A DNA stretch of 64,000 nt from a bacterium. Lineage in GTDB: Bacteria > Myxococcota_A > Bradymonadia > UBA7976 > UBA1532. The stretch spans positions 186,001 through 250,000 of the forward strand of contig JAUHXC010000002.1 of NCBI GenBank assembly GCA_030427205.1, written 5' to 3'. Shown one piece after another: positions 7,595-22,673 of the stretch; position 1 is the stretch's first letter; every line of letters begins with the position of its first letter. The notes below the pieces were generated by a model. That model did not search any database, was not told the origin of the DNA, and saw only the letters and a program-made list of their open reading frames with translations. The translations under genes were made by a program, and so were the position numbers.

Positions 7595-9997
7595 ATGAGC
7601 GAGTCCGCGCTCCAGATCCGACCCGATGTGCCCGCCGAGATGCCCGTGATCGCGGTCAAGAACGCGGTGATCTTCCCCATACCCAACCTACCGATCCCGC
7701 TCGGGGTCGGCCGACCACGCACGATGGCCGCGATCGAGAAGGCAGCGGCCGAAGACGGCGTGCTGCTCGTCGCGACCCAGCAAGATCCGGATGACGAGAA
7801 GCCCGGCCCCGACGATCTGCACCGCTTCGGTTCGGTCGTCCGGGTGCTGCGGTTGACCCGCTCGATGGACGGGCCCGACGAGCTGCTCATCGAGGGCGTC
7901 TGTCGGGCCCGGGTCGAGCAGTTCGCCGAGACCGACGACCACCTGCGGGCCGTGATCACCCCCGTCGCCGATCTCAACCCGCCCGACGCCGAGAGCCACG
8001 CGCTGCTGCGCACGCTCAAGGATCTCGCCAGCAAGGTCATCGAGCTCTCGCCGCGCATCCCAGACGAGGCCTTGTCCATCGTCGAAGGCATCGACGACGC
8101 GGGCCACCTGACCGATCTCGTCGCGTCGCAGCTGCGCATCGGCCTCGAAGAGAAGCAGGAGCTGCTCGAGGTCTGGGACGTCAAGACCCGCATGAACCGG
8201 GTCATCGCCGCGCTCGCCCACGAAGCGGCGGTGCTCGAGATCTCGGGGCGCATCCGCACCGAGGTGCGCGACAGCCTCGACAAGCACCAGCGCGAGGTCT
8301 ACCTGCGCGAGCAGCTGCGAGCGATCCGCAAGGAACTCGGCGACGACGACGACGCCGAGGACGATCTCGACGAGCTCGCCGAGCGCATCGGTCGGGCGGC
8401 GATGCCCGAAGCCGCCGACAAGGCGGCGCGCCGCGAGCTGCGTCGTGTGCGCCGCATGAACCCGCAGAGCGCCGAGGCCAATGTCGCCCGCAGCTATATC
8501 GACTGGCTGCTCGATGTGCCCTGGAACACGATCACCGAGGACAACCTCGACGTGAAGGCCGCCGCTGCGCTGCTCGACGCCGATCACTATGGCCTCGAGC
8601 GGGTGAAGCGGCGGATCACCGAGTACCTGGCGGTGCGTAAGCTCAAGGGCGACATGAAGGGGCCCATCTTGTGCCTCGTGGGCCCGCCGGGGGTCGGCAA
8701 GACGTCGCTCGGCAAGTCGATCGCCAACGCGCTCGGGCGCAACTTCGTACGCATCAGCCTGGGCGGCGTGCGGGACGAAGCCGAGATCCGCGGGCACCGG
8801 CGGACCTACATCGGCTCGTTGCCCGGCCGGGTGGTCAAGGGGCTCAAGAAGGCCGGCTCGATCAACCCGGTCTTCATGCTCGACGAGATCGACAAGCTGG
8901 GCGCCGACTTCCGCGGCGACCCCTCTTCGGCGCTGCTCGAGGTGCTCGATCCGGAGCAGAACGATACCTTCAGCGACCACTACCTCGAGGTGCCGGTCGA
9001 CCTGTCGTCGGTGCTCTTCATGGCCACCGCCAACCGGCTCGATACGATCCCCGGGCCCCTGCGCGACCGCATGGAGATCATCGAGATCCCGGGCTACATC
9101 CAGGAGGAGAAGCGGGAGATCGCCCGCCGTCACCTGCTGCCCCGCCTGCTCGACGATCACGGCCTCGACGACGGGCTCGTCGAGCTGACCGACGACGCGC
9201 TCGAGGTGGTCATCGACCAGTACACCCGCGAGGCCGGGGTGCGTACGCTCAATCGGCAGTTGGCGGCGGTGCTGCGCTCGGTGGCCCGCGACATCGCGAT
9301 GGACGAGGTCGAGCCGCCGGTGCGCATCGACGCCGAGCGCGCGCGCAAGGCGCTGGGCCCGCAGAAGTTCTTCCCCGAGTCGAAGCAGGACATCGCGACC
9401 CCCGGGGTCGCCGTCGGCCTCGCCTGGACGCCGGTGGGCGGCGAGATTCTGCTCATCGAGGCCACCGCGATGAAGGGCAAGGCGCAGCTGACCCTCACCG
9501 GGCAGCTCGGCGAGGTGATGAAGGAGTCGGCCCACGCGGCGATGTCGTTCATCCACGCCCGGGCCGAGGTGCTCGGCATCGACGAGTCGCTGTTCTCCGA
9601 GCGCAAGATCCACCTGCACCTGCCCAGCGGCGCCATCCCCAAGGACGGCCCGAGCGCGGGCATCACCATCGTCGTGGCGCTGACCTCGCTGCTGACGCGG
9701 ACGCCCATGCGCGGCAACCTGGCGATGACCGGCGAGCTGACGCTGCGTGGCGTCGTCCTGCCGGTGGGCGGCATCAAGGAGAAGGTGCTCGCGGCCGCGC
9801 GGGCCGGCATCACCGAGATCGTGCTGCCGCACCACAACATGGGCGATATCGAAGAGATCCCGGCCCATCTGCGCGAAGAGATGACGTTCTACCCGGTCGA
9901 GCGCATCGAGGACGTCATCCGCATCGCCCTCGGCATCGACATCCCCTCCCCCTCGGCCCCGATCGCGGTCCCCGCCCCGGACGCAGCGACAGCCTGA
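7595..9997 (+). CDS. lon: ATP-dependent protease Lon
   Basis: 800 residues from the ATG at 7595, preceded by GAGGAG with a 9-nt gap; an in-frame ATG 51 bp further upstream lacks a good site. The order is LON substrate-binding N domain (residues 10-200), coiled linker, AAA+ module with Walker [10 protein letters not shown] (about 363-371) and Walker B VFMLDEID (about 426), then the protease domain with Ser687 in [10 protein letters not shown] and Lys730 in GGIKEK, the Ser-Lys dyad. All key residues are present and the length is normal. It degrades misfolded and regulatory proteins in the cytoplasm. In myxobacteria Lon paralogues also affect development (BsgA); which paralogue this is cannot be told from sequence alone. 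Confidence 0.97.
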   Translation: MSESALQIRPDVPAEMPVIAVKNAVIFPIPNLPIPLGVGRPRTMAAIEKAAAEDGVLLVATQQDPDDEKPGPDDLHRFGSVVRVLRLTRSMDGPDELLIEGVCRARVEQFAETDDHLRAVITPVADLNPPDAESHALLRTLKDLASKVIELSPRIPDEALSIVEGIDDAGHLTDLVASQLRIGLEEKQELLEVWDVKTRMNRVIAALAHEAAVLEISGRIRTEVRDSLDKHQREVYLREQLRAIRKELGDDDDAEDDLDELAERIGRAAMPEAADKAARRELRRVRRMNPQSAEANVARSYIDWLLDVPWNTITEDNLDVKAAAALLDADHYGLERVKRRITEYLAVRKLKGDMKGPILCLVGPPGVGKTSLGKSIANALGRNFVRISLGGVRDEAEIRGHRRTYIGSLPGRVVKGLKKAGSINPVFMLDEIDKLGADFRGDPSSALLEVLDPEQNDTFSDHYLEVPVDLSSVLFMATANRLDTIPGPLRDRMEIIEIPGYIQEEKREIARRHLLPRLLDDHGLDDGLVELTDDALEVVIDQYTREAGVRTLNRQLAAVLRSVARDIAMDEVEPPVRIDAERARKALGPQKFFPESKQDIATPGVAVGLAWTPVGGEILLIEATAMKGKAQLTLTGQLGEVMKESAHAAMSFIHARAEVLGIDESLFSERKIHLHLPSGAIPKDGPSAGITIVVALTSLLTRTPMRGNLAMTGELTLRGVVLPVGGIKEKVLAAARAGITEIVLPHHNMGDIEEIPAHLREEMTFYPVERIEDVIRIALGIDIPSPSAPIAVPAPDAATA

Positions 9998-10027
9998 CCC
10001 CGAGTACGCTCGCATGCCCGGCTGCGG

Positions 10028-10056
10028 TTGACGCACGGGCCGACTTCACCCATAAC
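10028..10056 (+). promoter_or_regulatory. Sigma70-type promoter of acyl-CoA dehydrogenase
   Basis: TTGACG at 10028-10033 (5 of 6 matches to the -35 consensus), a 17-bp spacer, then CATAAC at 10051-10056 (4 of 6 to the -10). Transcription would start near 10063-10065, inside the palindrome that follows. Confidence 0.6.
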
Positions 10057-10074
10057 TGAATGACGGTTCATTCA
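10057..10074. promoter_or_regulatory. FadR(TetR)-type operator palindrome
   Basis: TGAATGACGGTTCATTCA is a perfect inverted repeat with 7-bp arms around CGGT. It lies directly after the -10 box and 20 bp before the dehydrogenase ATG, so a bound repressor would block transcription. The arms match the B. subtilis FadR (TetR family, acyl-CoA responsive) consensus as I recall it. No TetR gene is in the window. Confidence 0.65.
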
Positions 10075-10093
10075 GGCCGTTGCGGAGGACATC

Positions 10094-11869
10094 ATGGCCC
10101 ACGACGAGACCCCCGGCGGCGCCGCCTTCCTGCTCGAGGCGGCGGCGAGTCGTTCCATCTTCACGCCCGAAGCCTTCAGCGAAGAGCAGCAGATGTTCTT
10201 CGAGACGACCCAGGAGTTCATGGCCCGCGAGGTCATGCCGGTCAACGAGCGCATCGAGCACATGGAGGAGGGCCTGCTGCCGAAGCTCATCGGCAAGGCG
10301 GGCCAGATGGGCCTGCTCGGCATCGACATCCCCGAAGAGTACGGCGGGCTCGGCCTCGACAAGACGACCTCGGCGCTCGTCGGCGAGGCGATGGTGATCC
10401 AGGCCAGCTTCGCGGTCGCCACGGGGGTTCAGACCGGGATCGGCACCCTGCCCATCCTGATCTTCGGCAGCGATGAGCAGAAGCAGCGTTATCTGCCCGA
10501 TCTGGTGACCGGCAAGCGGATCTCGGCCTACTGCCTCAGCGAGCCCGGCAGCGGGTCGGACGCGCTGGGGGCCAAGACCACCGCGGTGCGCGACGGCGAC
10601 GATTGGATCCTCAACGGCGTCAAGCAGTGGATCTCCAATGCCGGCTTCGCCGACATCTTCATCGTCTTCGCGCAGGTGGACGGCGACAAGTTCACCTGCT
10701 TCGTCGTCGAGAACGGCTTCGAGGGGGTCAGCACCGGCGCCGAAGAGAAGAAGATGGGGCTCAAGGGCTCCTCGACCCGCCAGGTCATTCTCGAAGATGT
10801 GCGGGTGCCCGGGGCGAACCTGCTCGGCGAGATCGGCCGGGGCCACGTCATCGCGTTCAACATCCTCAACATCGGTCGCTACAAGCTGGGCATCTCGGCG
10901 GTGGGCGCCGGCAAGTACGCCCTCAAGCACGCCCTCGACTACGCCACCGACCGCAAGCAGTTCGATACGCGGCTCGTCGACTTCCCGGCGATCCGCGAGA
11001 AGCTGGCCCGCATGGCGTCGATCATCTACGCCACCGAGTCGATGGGCTATCGCCTGACCGGCCTGCTCGACGAGCGCATCGAGAGGCTCGACAAGCGGGA
11101 TCCGGCCCATTGGAAGCACGCCGTCGACGTCATCAAGGACTACGCGATCGAGGCGTCGATCCTGAAGGTGCAGGGCTCCGAGGGCGTGAGCGTCGTGCTC
11201 GACGAAGCGTTGCAGACGTTCGGCGGCTACGGCTTCACCAGCGACTATCCCATCGAGCAGATGGTCCGCGACTCGCGGGTCAACCGCATCTTCGAAGGCA
11301 CCAACGAGATCAACCGCATGCTGATCCCCGGCACGCTGCTCAAGCGGGTCATGAAGGGTCAACTCAACCTGATGCCCCGGGTGCAAGCGGTCGGGGCCGA
11401 GGTCAAGTCCGGCGACGCGGCGACCCCGCCGCTCGAGAGCGACGATCCGCTCGCCCTCGCCCGGTTCATGACCGAGCAGGCCAAGAAGGTCTGCCTCTAC
11501 ATCGCCGGGGCGGCGGTGCAGAAGTACATGGCCGATCTCGATCGCCAGCAGGAGCTGTTGATGGTCATGGCCGACATGATCATCGACGTCTTCGCCGCCG
11601 ACAGCGTCGTCGCGCGGGTGACCCAGCGCGTTGCGAGCATCGGCGCCGAGAAGGGCGCGCCTCAGCTGGCGCTGGCCCGGATCGTGTCCAGCGAGGCCTA
11701 CCGGCGCAACGCCGAGCGGGCGCGGGAACTGGCCGGGCACCTGGCACACAAGCCGATGCGTATGGTGGGCGGCATCGATCTGCTCGCGCCGTATGTGCCG
11801 CTCGATCTCATCGCCGATCGGCGCCTGGTGGCCGATCACCTCGTCAACGCCGGCCGCTACCGCTTCTGA
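10094..11869 (+). CDS. Long/very-long-chain acyl-CoA dehydrogenase
   Basis: 591 residues; GGAGG lies 5 nt before the ATG. The fold order is N-terminal helical domain, middle beta domain with the flavin/substrate motif Cys-Leu-Ser-Glu-Pro-Gly-Ser-Gly-Ser-Asp and Trp-Ile-Ser-Asn-Ala-Gly, and C-terminal helical domain with Arg-Ile-Phe-Glu-Gly-Thr-Asn-Glu-Ile, whose Glu is the catalytic base in VLCAD-like enzymes. The C-terminal extension of about 170 residues after this motif is also typical of VLCAD/ACAD9 relatives. It would catalyse the first, FAD-dependent step of beta-oxidation and pass electrons to ETF. It stands alone, without other fad genes. The promoter carries a palindrome typical of fatty-acid regulators, so induction by acyl-CoA is likely. 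Confidence 0.93.
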   Translation: MAHDETPGGAAFLLEAAASRSIFTPEAFSEEQQMFFETTQEFMAREVMPVNERIEHMEEGLLPKLIGKAGQMGLLGIDIPEEYGGLGLDKTTSALVGEAMVIQASFAVATGVQTGIGTLPILIFGSDEQKQRYLPDLVTGKRISAYCLSEPGSGSDALGAKTTAVRDGDDWILNGVKQWISNAGFADIFIVFAQVDGDKFTCFVVENGFEGVSTGAEEKKMGLKGSSTRQVILEDVRVPGANLLGEIGRGHVIAFNILNIGRYKLGISAVGAGKYALKHALDYATDRKQFDTRLVDFPAIREKLARMASIIYATESMGYRLTGLLDERIERLDKRDPAHWKHAVDVIKDYAIEASILKVQGSEGVSVVLDEALQTFGGYGFTSDYPIEQMVRDSRVNRIFEGTNEINRMLIPGTLLKRVMKGQLNLMPRVQAVGAEVKSGDAATPPLESDDPLALARFMTEQAKKVCLYIAGAAVQKYMADLDRQQELLMVMADMIIDVFAADSVVARVTQRVASIGAEKGAPQLALARIVSSEAYRRNAERARELAGHLAHKPMRMVGGIDLLAPYVPLDLIADRRLVADHLVNAGRYRF

Positions 11870-11946
11870 CGGGCCGCCGCGCGGTGCTCCCCTGCCCCGG
11901 TGGCCAAGCCCGTCGACATCTCGCCGGGATCTGCTAGCCTGCCGAC

Positions 11947-13083
11947 ATGCTCTCGCCGATCCTCTGCTGCTACCGCGGCTGCCAGACCACGGTGTGGGCC
12001 CCGTCCTCTGCGGGCGGAGGGCTCGCGGTCCGTTGCAGCAGCGCGACGTGCATGCAATGTCGCCGGGTCGCGCTGTGCCTGCCTCACTTCCGGGATGTGT
12101 TCGAGCGGCAGCGGGATCTGGCCTGCCCCAACTGCCGCGGTCGGCGATGGTTCTTGCGCGCCATGCGCGGCGATCGGGTCTCGGCGGCGCTGAAGGTGGC
12201 GGTGGAGGCGTCGGGTGGGCGGATCGAGGTCGACGATGTTCGGGCGCCGGCCGAGGCGTCGCAGGCGTCGAGGTGGCGCTGGCTGCGCGTCGACCAGCTG
12301 CCCTCCGACGCCCGCATCCTCGATCGCGGGGTGCTCGCGCGGGCCGATCGCCGGGGTGCCGCGATCATCGTGGATGGTCGGCCCCTCGAGTGGATCTCGC
12401 CCAGCATGCCGCGCAGCGCGTCCCGGGCATCGCCGACCGCCGCCGATCTGATCGTCTCCGACGAGGACGGCTCGCAGCTGTCGTGGGTCGGGCCCGACGG
12501 CCTGCGCTTGTCGCTGCGCGCCCCTGACGGCTGCACATTCGATCGGCCGACGTTCATCGACGGGCGGCGTCTGGTCTACGTGAGCCGCGACGGCGAGGGC
12601 CACACCGCCCTCTGGGAAGGCACGATCGAGCCACCGGGTCGGGTCCGGCAGCGACGGGTATGCGCGCTGGGTCGGGGGCGACGCCCGCAGCTGGCGCCGG
12701 TCGCCGTGCGGCGGCTGGAGGCGGTGGTCGCGCTGAGCAGCGATGGGGATGTCTGCGCGCCGACCTGGATTCGACTCAGCGACGGCCAGAGTTCACCGCT
12801 GGCCGGGTTCGAGCCAACGCCCCGCGCGCTCGTCGGTGCGCGACGCGCGCCCTACGCCGTTTGGATCGATCACACCGGCGCCGTGCGCTGCGCCGGGCTG
12901 CACCACCCGCTGCAGACGCTGGGGCAGGCGGTGGGCGATCTGCTCGCCATCACCGATGACGGCCGCTCGGTCGCGTGGTGTACCTCCGAGACCGAGATCA
13001 CCACCTGTGAGGTGCGCAGCGGCGCGGTCGAGCGACAGCGGGTGCGCGGTCGCCTGGTCTGGTTGGGCGCGGCGTCGAGCTGA
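11947..13083 (+). CDS. Zinc-ribbon N terminus with propeller-like C terminus, unknown
   Basis: 378 residues, not recognised. Residues 1-70 contain many Cys and one His (Cys-Cys-Tyr-Arg-Gly-Cys, Cys-Met-Gln-Cys, a Cys-Leu-Pro-His, Cys-Pro-Asn-Cys), arranged like one or two zinc ribbons. Residues 110-375 consist of short beta segments with Ser-Asp-Glu-Asp-Gly or Asp-Asp-Gly-Arg-Ser turns, resembling TolB/WD40-like propeller blades. No signal peptide or membrane segment. There is no clear ribosome site. The gene ends 9 bp before the convergent cysC. The function is unknown; a metal-binding cytoplasmic scaffold is only a guess. Confidence 0.7.
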   Translation: MLSPILCCYRGCQTTVWAPSSAGGGLAVRCSSATCMQCRRVALCLPHFRDVFERQRDLACPNCRGRRWFLRAMRGDRVSAALKVAVEASGGRIEVDDVRAPAEASQASRWRWLRVDQLPSDARILDRGVLARADRRGAAIIVDGRPLEWISPSMPRSASRASPTAADLIVSDEDGSQLSWVGPDGLRLSLRAPDGCTFDRPTFIDGRRLVYVSRDGEGHTALWEGTIEPPGRVRQRRVCALGRGRRPQLAPVAVRRLEAVVALSSDGDVCAPTWIRLSDGQSSPLAGFEPTPRALVGARRAPYAVWIDHTGAVRCAGLHHPLQTLGQAVGDLLAITDDGRSVAWCTSETEITTCEVRSGAVERQRVRGRLVWLGAASS

Positions 13084-13092
13084 CGGCGGCGC

Positions 13093-13716
13093 TCAGCGGT
13101 CGAAGACGCCGCCTTCGGTGAGCAGCGCCTCGAGCTCATCGACGCACTCACTCAACGCCCGGCCCTGGGTATCGATGACCGCCTCGGGCGCGCTCGGCGG
13201 CTCATAGGGCGAGTCGATGCCGGTGAAACGGGCGATCTCCCCTGCCCGGGCGCGACGATACAGGCCCTTGGGATCGCGCCCTTCGCACACATCGAGCGCG
13301 GTGGCGACGTGCACCTCGAAGAAGCGCCCCGGCGGCACCCGGCCGCGCACCGCGTCCCGATCGGCGGCGAAGGGCGAGATGAAGGCCGCGATGCAGATGA
13401 CGCCGGCGTCGGCGAAGAGCGCGGCGACGTGCCCGATGCGGCGGATGTTCTCCGCTCGATCGGCGTCGCCGAAGCCCAGGTCGCCGTTGAGGCCGTGGCG
13501 CACGTTGTCGCCGTCGAGCACATAGGCCACCCGACCGGCGGAGACCAGCCGGTGTTCGAGGGCCATGGCGATGGTCGACTTGCCGGAGCCCGACAGCCCG
13601 GTCAGCCAGACGACTGCACCGCCGTGGCCGAGCGCCGCGCGGCGGGCGTCGGCCGAGAGGCGGTTCTGGTGCCAGGTCAGGTTTCGGTCACGCGCGTCGG
13701 CGGGTGTGGACGTCAT
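13093..13716 (-). CDS. cysC: Adenylyl-sulfate kinase
   Basis: 207 residues. P-loop Gly-Leu-Ser-Gly-Ser-Gly-Lys-Ser-Thr near residues 40-48 and the substrate motif Asp-Gly-Asp-Asn-Val-Arg-His-Gly-Leu-Asn are intact, followed by the usual Phe-Ile-Ser-Pro-Phe and Gly-Ile-Asp-Ser-Pro-Tyr-Glu segments. It phosphorylates adenosine 5'-phosphosulfate to PAPS for sulfate reduction or sulfation. It is a stand-alone CysC, with no cysN/D sulfate adenylyltransferase nearby. The convergent neighbour ends 9 bp away. The 152-bp upstream gap holds a 16-bp palindrome that could control this gene or the divergent lipoprotein. Confidence 0.95.
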   Translation of the reverse strand: MTSTPADARDRNLTWHQNRLSADARRAALGHGGAVVWLTGLSGSGKSTIAMALEHRLVSAGRVAYVLDGDNVRHGLNGDLGFGDADRAENIRRIGHVAALFADAGVICIAAFISPFAADRDAVRGRVPPGRFFEVHVATALDVCEGRDPKGLYRRARAGEIARFTGIDSPYEPPSAPEAVIDTQGRALSECVDELEALLTEGGVFDR

Positions 13717-13736
13717 GGCGGCAGGATGCCAAGCGC

Positions 13737-13752
13737 GTTGCCCGCGGGCAAC
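13737..13752. promoter_or_regulatory. Perfect 16-bp palindrome in divergent promoter region
   Basis: GTTGCCCGCGGGCAAC is fully symmetric and lies 20 bp upstream of the cysC start codon and 117 bp upstream of the divergent lipoprotein gene. A direct repeat of AGTTAC follows near 13796-13806. It could be a dimeric regulator site; the regulator is unknown. Confidence 0.4.
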
Positions 13753-13868
13753 CGATCTGGCGACCGGCGCACCGGAAGCACAACAGCGGCAAATAGTTAC
13801 AGTTACAGCGTTGAACTGCAGAAACGGCGGTCGCTAGGATGGCTCCGCCCCGCCGGTGGAGGAAGCCT

Positions 13869-17048
<3,180 letters not shown>

Positions 17049-17049
17049 A

Positions 17050-17068
17050 CGACCCCGGCGTCGGGTCG
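17050..17068 (+). terminator. Possible hairpin terminator
   Basis: CGACCC (17050-17055) and GGGTCG (17063-17068) form a 6-bp stem with a 7-nt loop, starting 2 nt after the stop codon of the giant lipoprotein. There is no T tract, so Rho-independent termination is uncertain. Confidence 0.35.
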
Positions 17069-17258
17069 CGGTCGAACGCGGCCTGGAAAATCCTTCTCAC
17101 AAGACCGTTTACAGTGACTCGGACGGGCGCGCTGCAGCAAAAGTGCGCGGCCCCCGAATCCGCTCTCGGCATTTCTACATCGGATAGGTCGGAATTGCTC
17201 GCTACACCTGACCTCGATCCGTATGCTGCGGGTCGTTCCTCGCGTCCGTGGAGCTCGT

Positions 17259-18386
17259 ATGCAGCGCAATGCAGCCCTTCGAGTCGAGATCGAGGCCGAG
17301 TTCCCCTCGGTCGCTCGGATCCCCGGCCCGTTTGCCATGAGGCGCGGCGGCGAGCTGCCCGAGCTGGAGATGGTCTACGAGACGTGGGGCACCCTCTCGG
17401 CCCGGGCTGACAACGCCATCCTGGTGATGACCGGGCTCTCGCCGAGCGCTCACGCCCGCTCGTCCGACGACGACCCCCGGCCGGGCTGGTGGGAGCAGAT
17501 GATCGGCCCGGGGCGCGCCCTCGATACCGACCGCTTCTTCGTGATCTGCGTCAACCACCTCGGCTCGTGCTTCGGCTCGACCGGGCCTTCTTCCATCGAC
17601 CCGCGGAGCGGCGAGCCCTACAACCTGCGCTTCCCCGAGCTGACGATGGAAGACATGGCCCGCGCCGCTCGGGAGACGGTGCGTTCGCTGGGCATCGAGC
17701 GGCTCGCCGCCCTCGTGGGCCCGTCGATGGGTGGTATGGTGGCCCTGGCCTACGCGGTGACGTTCCCCGGCGAGGTGCGCGATCTGGTGCTCATCTCGAC
17801 CGCTGGCCGGCTCGACGCGCGCACGATCGCGATCCACTCGCTTCAGCGCGAAGCGATTCGCGTCGACCCGGCCTGGGCCAATGGCGATTACGTCGATCCG
17901 CCGACCGCGGGCATGAAGCTCGCCCGCAAGATCGGCATGAGCAGCTACCGCACCGCGGCCGAATGGGCCGAGCGCTTCGGCCGCCAGCGCACCGATCGCT
18001 GGGGCAACGCGCCGTTCGGTATCGAGTTCGAGATCGAATCGTACCTCGAGGCGGTCGCCCGCAAGTTCGTCGAGCAGTTCGACGCCAACAGCTACCTCTA
18101 CCTCTCGCGGGCGATGGATCTCTTCGACGTGGCCGAGCATGGGAACTGCCTGTTCACCGGCCTCGCGCGCATCGACGCCGCCCGGATCCTGATCGTCGGC
18201 GTCGAGAGCGATACGCTCTTCCCCATCGAGAAGCAGCGCACGCTCGCCGACGCGTTCGGCCGCGCCGGCAAGAACGTGCGCTTCGTCGCGCTGCCGTCGC
18301 TGCAGGGCCACGACGCATTCCTCGTCGACATGCCGCGCTTCCAGCCGCTCATCGGCGGCTTTCTCGCCGAGCAGGGCGTTCACTGA
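17259..18386 (+). CDS. metX: Homoserine/serine O-acyltransferase, MetX family
   Basis: 375 residues from the ATG at 17259, chosen for its GGAG site 5 nt upstream; an ATG 36 bp earlier is possible. Alpha/beta-hydrolase fold with nucleophile elbow Gly-Pro-Ser-Met-Gly-Gly-Met, the segment Leu-Gly-Ser-Cys-Phe-Gly-Ser-Thr-Gly-Pro-Ser-Ser, a Ser-Tyr-Arg-Thr element, and C-terminal Asp (Val-Glu-Ser-Asp) and His (Gly-His-Asp) that complete the triad. The family activates homoserine for methionine synthesis with acetyl-CoA or succinyl-CoA; some members use L-serine. The Gly-Ser-Cys-Phe form is also seen in serine O-succinyltransferases, so the substrate is open. APS kinase lies 3.5 kb away, which loosely fits sulfur metabolism. 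Confidence 0.85.
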   Translation: MQRNAALRVEIEAEFPSVARIPGPFAMRRGGELPELEMVYETWGTLSARADNAILVMTGLSPSAHARSSDDDPRPGWWEQMIGPGRALDTDRFFVICVNHLGSCFGSTGPSSIDPRSGEPYNLRFPELTMEDMARAARETVRSLGIERLAALVGPSMGGMVALAYAVTFPGEVRDLVLISTAGRLDARTIAIHSLQREAIRVDPAWANGDYVDPPTAGMKLARKIGMSSYRTAAEWAERFGRQRTDRWGNAPFGIEFEIESYLEAVARKFVEQFDANSYLYLSRAMDLFDVAEHGNCLFTGLARIDAARILIVGVESDTLFPIEKQRTLADAFGRAGKNVRFVALPSLQGHDAFLVDMPRFQPLIGGFLAEQGVH

Positions 18387-18482
18387 GCGCGCGGCTGCGC
18401 GCCGGCCCGCCCCGAAGAATCCGCTCGAACACGTCCGAATCCCGTGAATAAATGGGTCTGGGGCCCGATTCCGGGCACTCCG

Positions 18483-18498
18483 ACGGGCCGCAGCCCGT
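18483..18498. terminator. Hairpin between convergent genes
   Basis: ACGGGC-CGCA-GCCCGT forms a perfect 6-bp stem between the convergent metX-like and unknown membrane genes. It could end transcription from either side, but no T tract follows. Confidence 0.35.
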
Positions 18499-18512
18499 GA
18501 ACAGGGCGTCGC

Positions 18513-19574
18513 TCAGGGGAAGTGCACGCTCTCGTCTTCATGCACCGGGATCACCGCGTCCGCGGCTTCGGGCACATCCGCGCGCGGGCCCATGTAGCGT
18601 ACGATCGCGTGCTGCCGCGGACAGACCAGGTCGACCGACGCCGCGCGCCGCAGCTCGACGGTGAAGGTCGACTCGGGTCGAGCGAAGCGGATGTCGGCGC
18701 CAGCGGGCAGCGTCGCGCCCAACCGGTGGATCGACCCCTCGTCGCGCCGCAACGAGCGCACGATGAGGAAGTCACGGCCCAGATTGACCAGCTGGATGTC
18801 GGATTCGCCCACCTGAACCGCGATATCGGCGGGGATGCCCCGGGTCGGATCGTCGAGGGAGACGGTGGCCTCGAACGGTTCGCCGGCATCGTGCTCGACG
18901 TTGAAGAGCGCGATGAAGTGCTCGGTGTATTCGGCGAGGTAGCCCCCGATCTCGATGCGATCGGCGCCGCCGCCCGGCGGAGCGAGTTCGATGACCACCG
19001 GATGCCCGATATGTGCCTCGAGCATGGGCTCGTAGGCGTCCCCGGCGGCTTGCAGAAGCTCTTTGCCGACGCCTTCGACGTCTTGCTGCCCGGCGCTGAG
19101 CACCTTCGACTCCGAGACGGCTACCACCCGGCCGATGACCTTGCCCAGCGCCTTGGTGAAGGCGTCACGCAGCGTATTGTAGGCGTTGCGCCAGCCGCGC
19201 TCGAGGCGACCCCAGAGGTTGGGGTTGAAGGTCTTCTCGATCTGCCGCCGCCGCTCGGCGGCTTCCTGCGGCGAGAGCTGCCCGGTGAAGCGACAGGCGG
19301 CGAGCACCTCGCCCATCTCCTTCTGGTAGAGCAGGTAGCCCTTCTTGATGAGCCCGCGGCGGGTGCGGTGCGGCGCGAGGTAGCGCAGCTGCAGCCCGCG
19401 GCCGAAGACCTGCAGATCGCCCCAGACGGTGCTGCCGTTCTTCATCACCAGGGTGACGAAGTGATCGTCGATGAGCTGCAGGCAGTCATCCCGCTTGCGG
19501 GCGCGGATGAACGCGCTGACGATCGCCGAGAGGAAGATGAAGCCGATCGTCGCCCAGAAGAAATCGTCCATCAT
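18513..19574 (-). CDS. Unknown protein with N-terminal membrane anchor
   Basis: 353 residues. One hydrophobic helix at about 5-24 (Phe-Trp-Ala-Thr-Ile-Gly-Phe-Ile-Phe-Leu) is followed by Arg/Lys-rich residues, so the bulk is predicted to be cytoplasmic. Residues 30-130 contain a conserved-looking core (Leu-Val-Met-Lys-Asn-Gly-Ser-Thr-Val-Trp-Gly-Asp) and amphipathic helices; residues 185-345 look all-beta, with several Asp-Gly and Gly-Glu turns. No family is recognised. It lies 37 bp downstream of korB on the same strand and could be cotranscribed with korAB. No catalytic motif is visible. Confidence 0.7.
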   Translation of the reverse strand: MMDDFFWATIGFIFLSAIVSAFIRARKRDDCLQLIDDHFVTLVMKNGSTVWGDLQVFGRGLQLRYLAPHRTRRGLIKKGYLLYQKEMGEVLAACRFTGQLSPQEAAERRRQIEKTFNPNLWGRLERGWRNAYNTLRDAFTKALGKVIGRVVAVSESKVLSAGQQDVEGVGKELLQAAGDAYEPMLEAHIGHPVVIELAPPGGGADRIEIGGYLAEYTEHFIALFNVEHDAGEPFEATVSLDDPTRGIPADIAVQVGESDIQLVNLGRDFLIVRSLRRDEGSIHRLGATLPAGADIRFARPESTFTVELRRAASVDLVCPRQHAIVRYMGPRADVPEAADAVIPVHEDESVHFP

Positions 19575-19611
19575 CGCTCGACCTCGACCTCGACTCGACC
19601 CGATCCGCCGC

Positions 19612-22481
<2,870 letters not shown>

Positions 22482-22547
22482 TCGAGGAGGTCTCCAGCGG
22501 CTGCGGATCGCGTGCGCGCGATCTCTGAGGGGTCGATAATTCGGGCG

Positions 22548-22576
22548 AATGTAGGGAATCGGACCGCTTTTGACAA
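22548..22576 (-). promoter_or_regulatory. Sigma70-type promoter of korAB
   Basis: Reading the minus strand: TTGTCA (22576-22571, 5 of 6), a 17-bp spacer, then TACATT (22553-22548, 4 of 6). The predicted start is near 22541, giving a 60-nt leader to the korA start codon. Confidence 0.5.
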
Positions 22577-22673
22577 CCGGCCTGCGCCCATGGCCCGACG
22601 GCCCTGGCTCGCGCGGTCGAAGGTCCCTATGATGCCGGCCCCGCGGTCGAGGATCCATCGGCCGCCGAACATC

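Noticed and set aside
17049..17258. A SAM-type riboswitch upstream of metX
   Set aside because: No convincing conserved core or pairing was found by eye; a covariance search would be needed.
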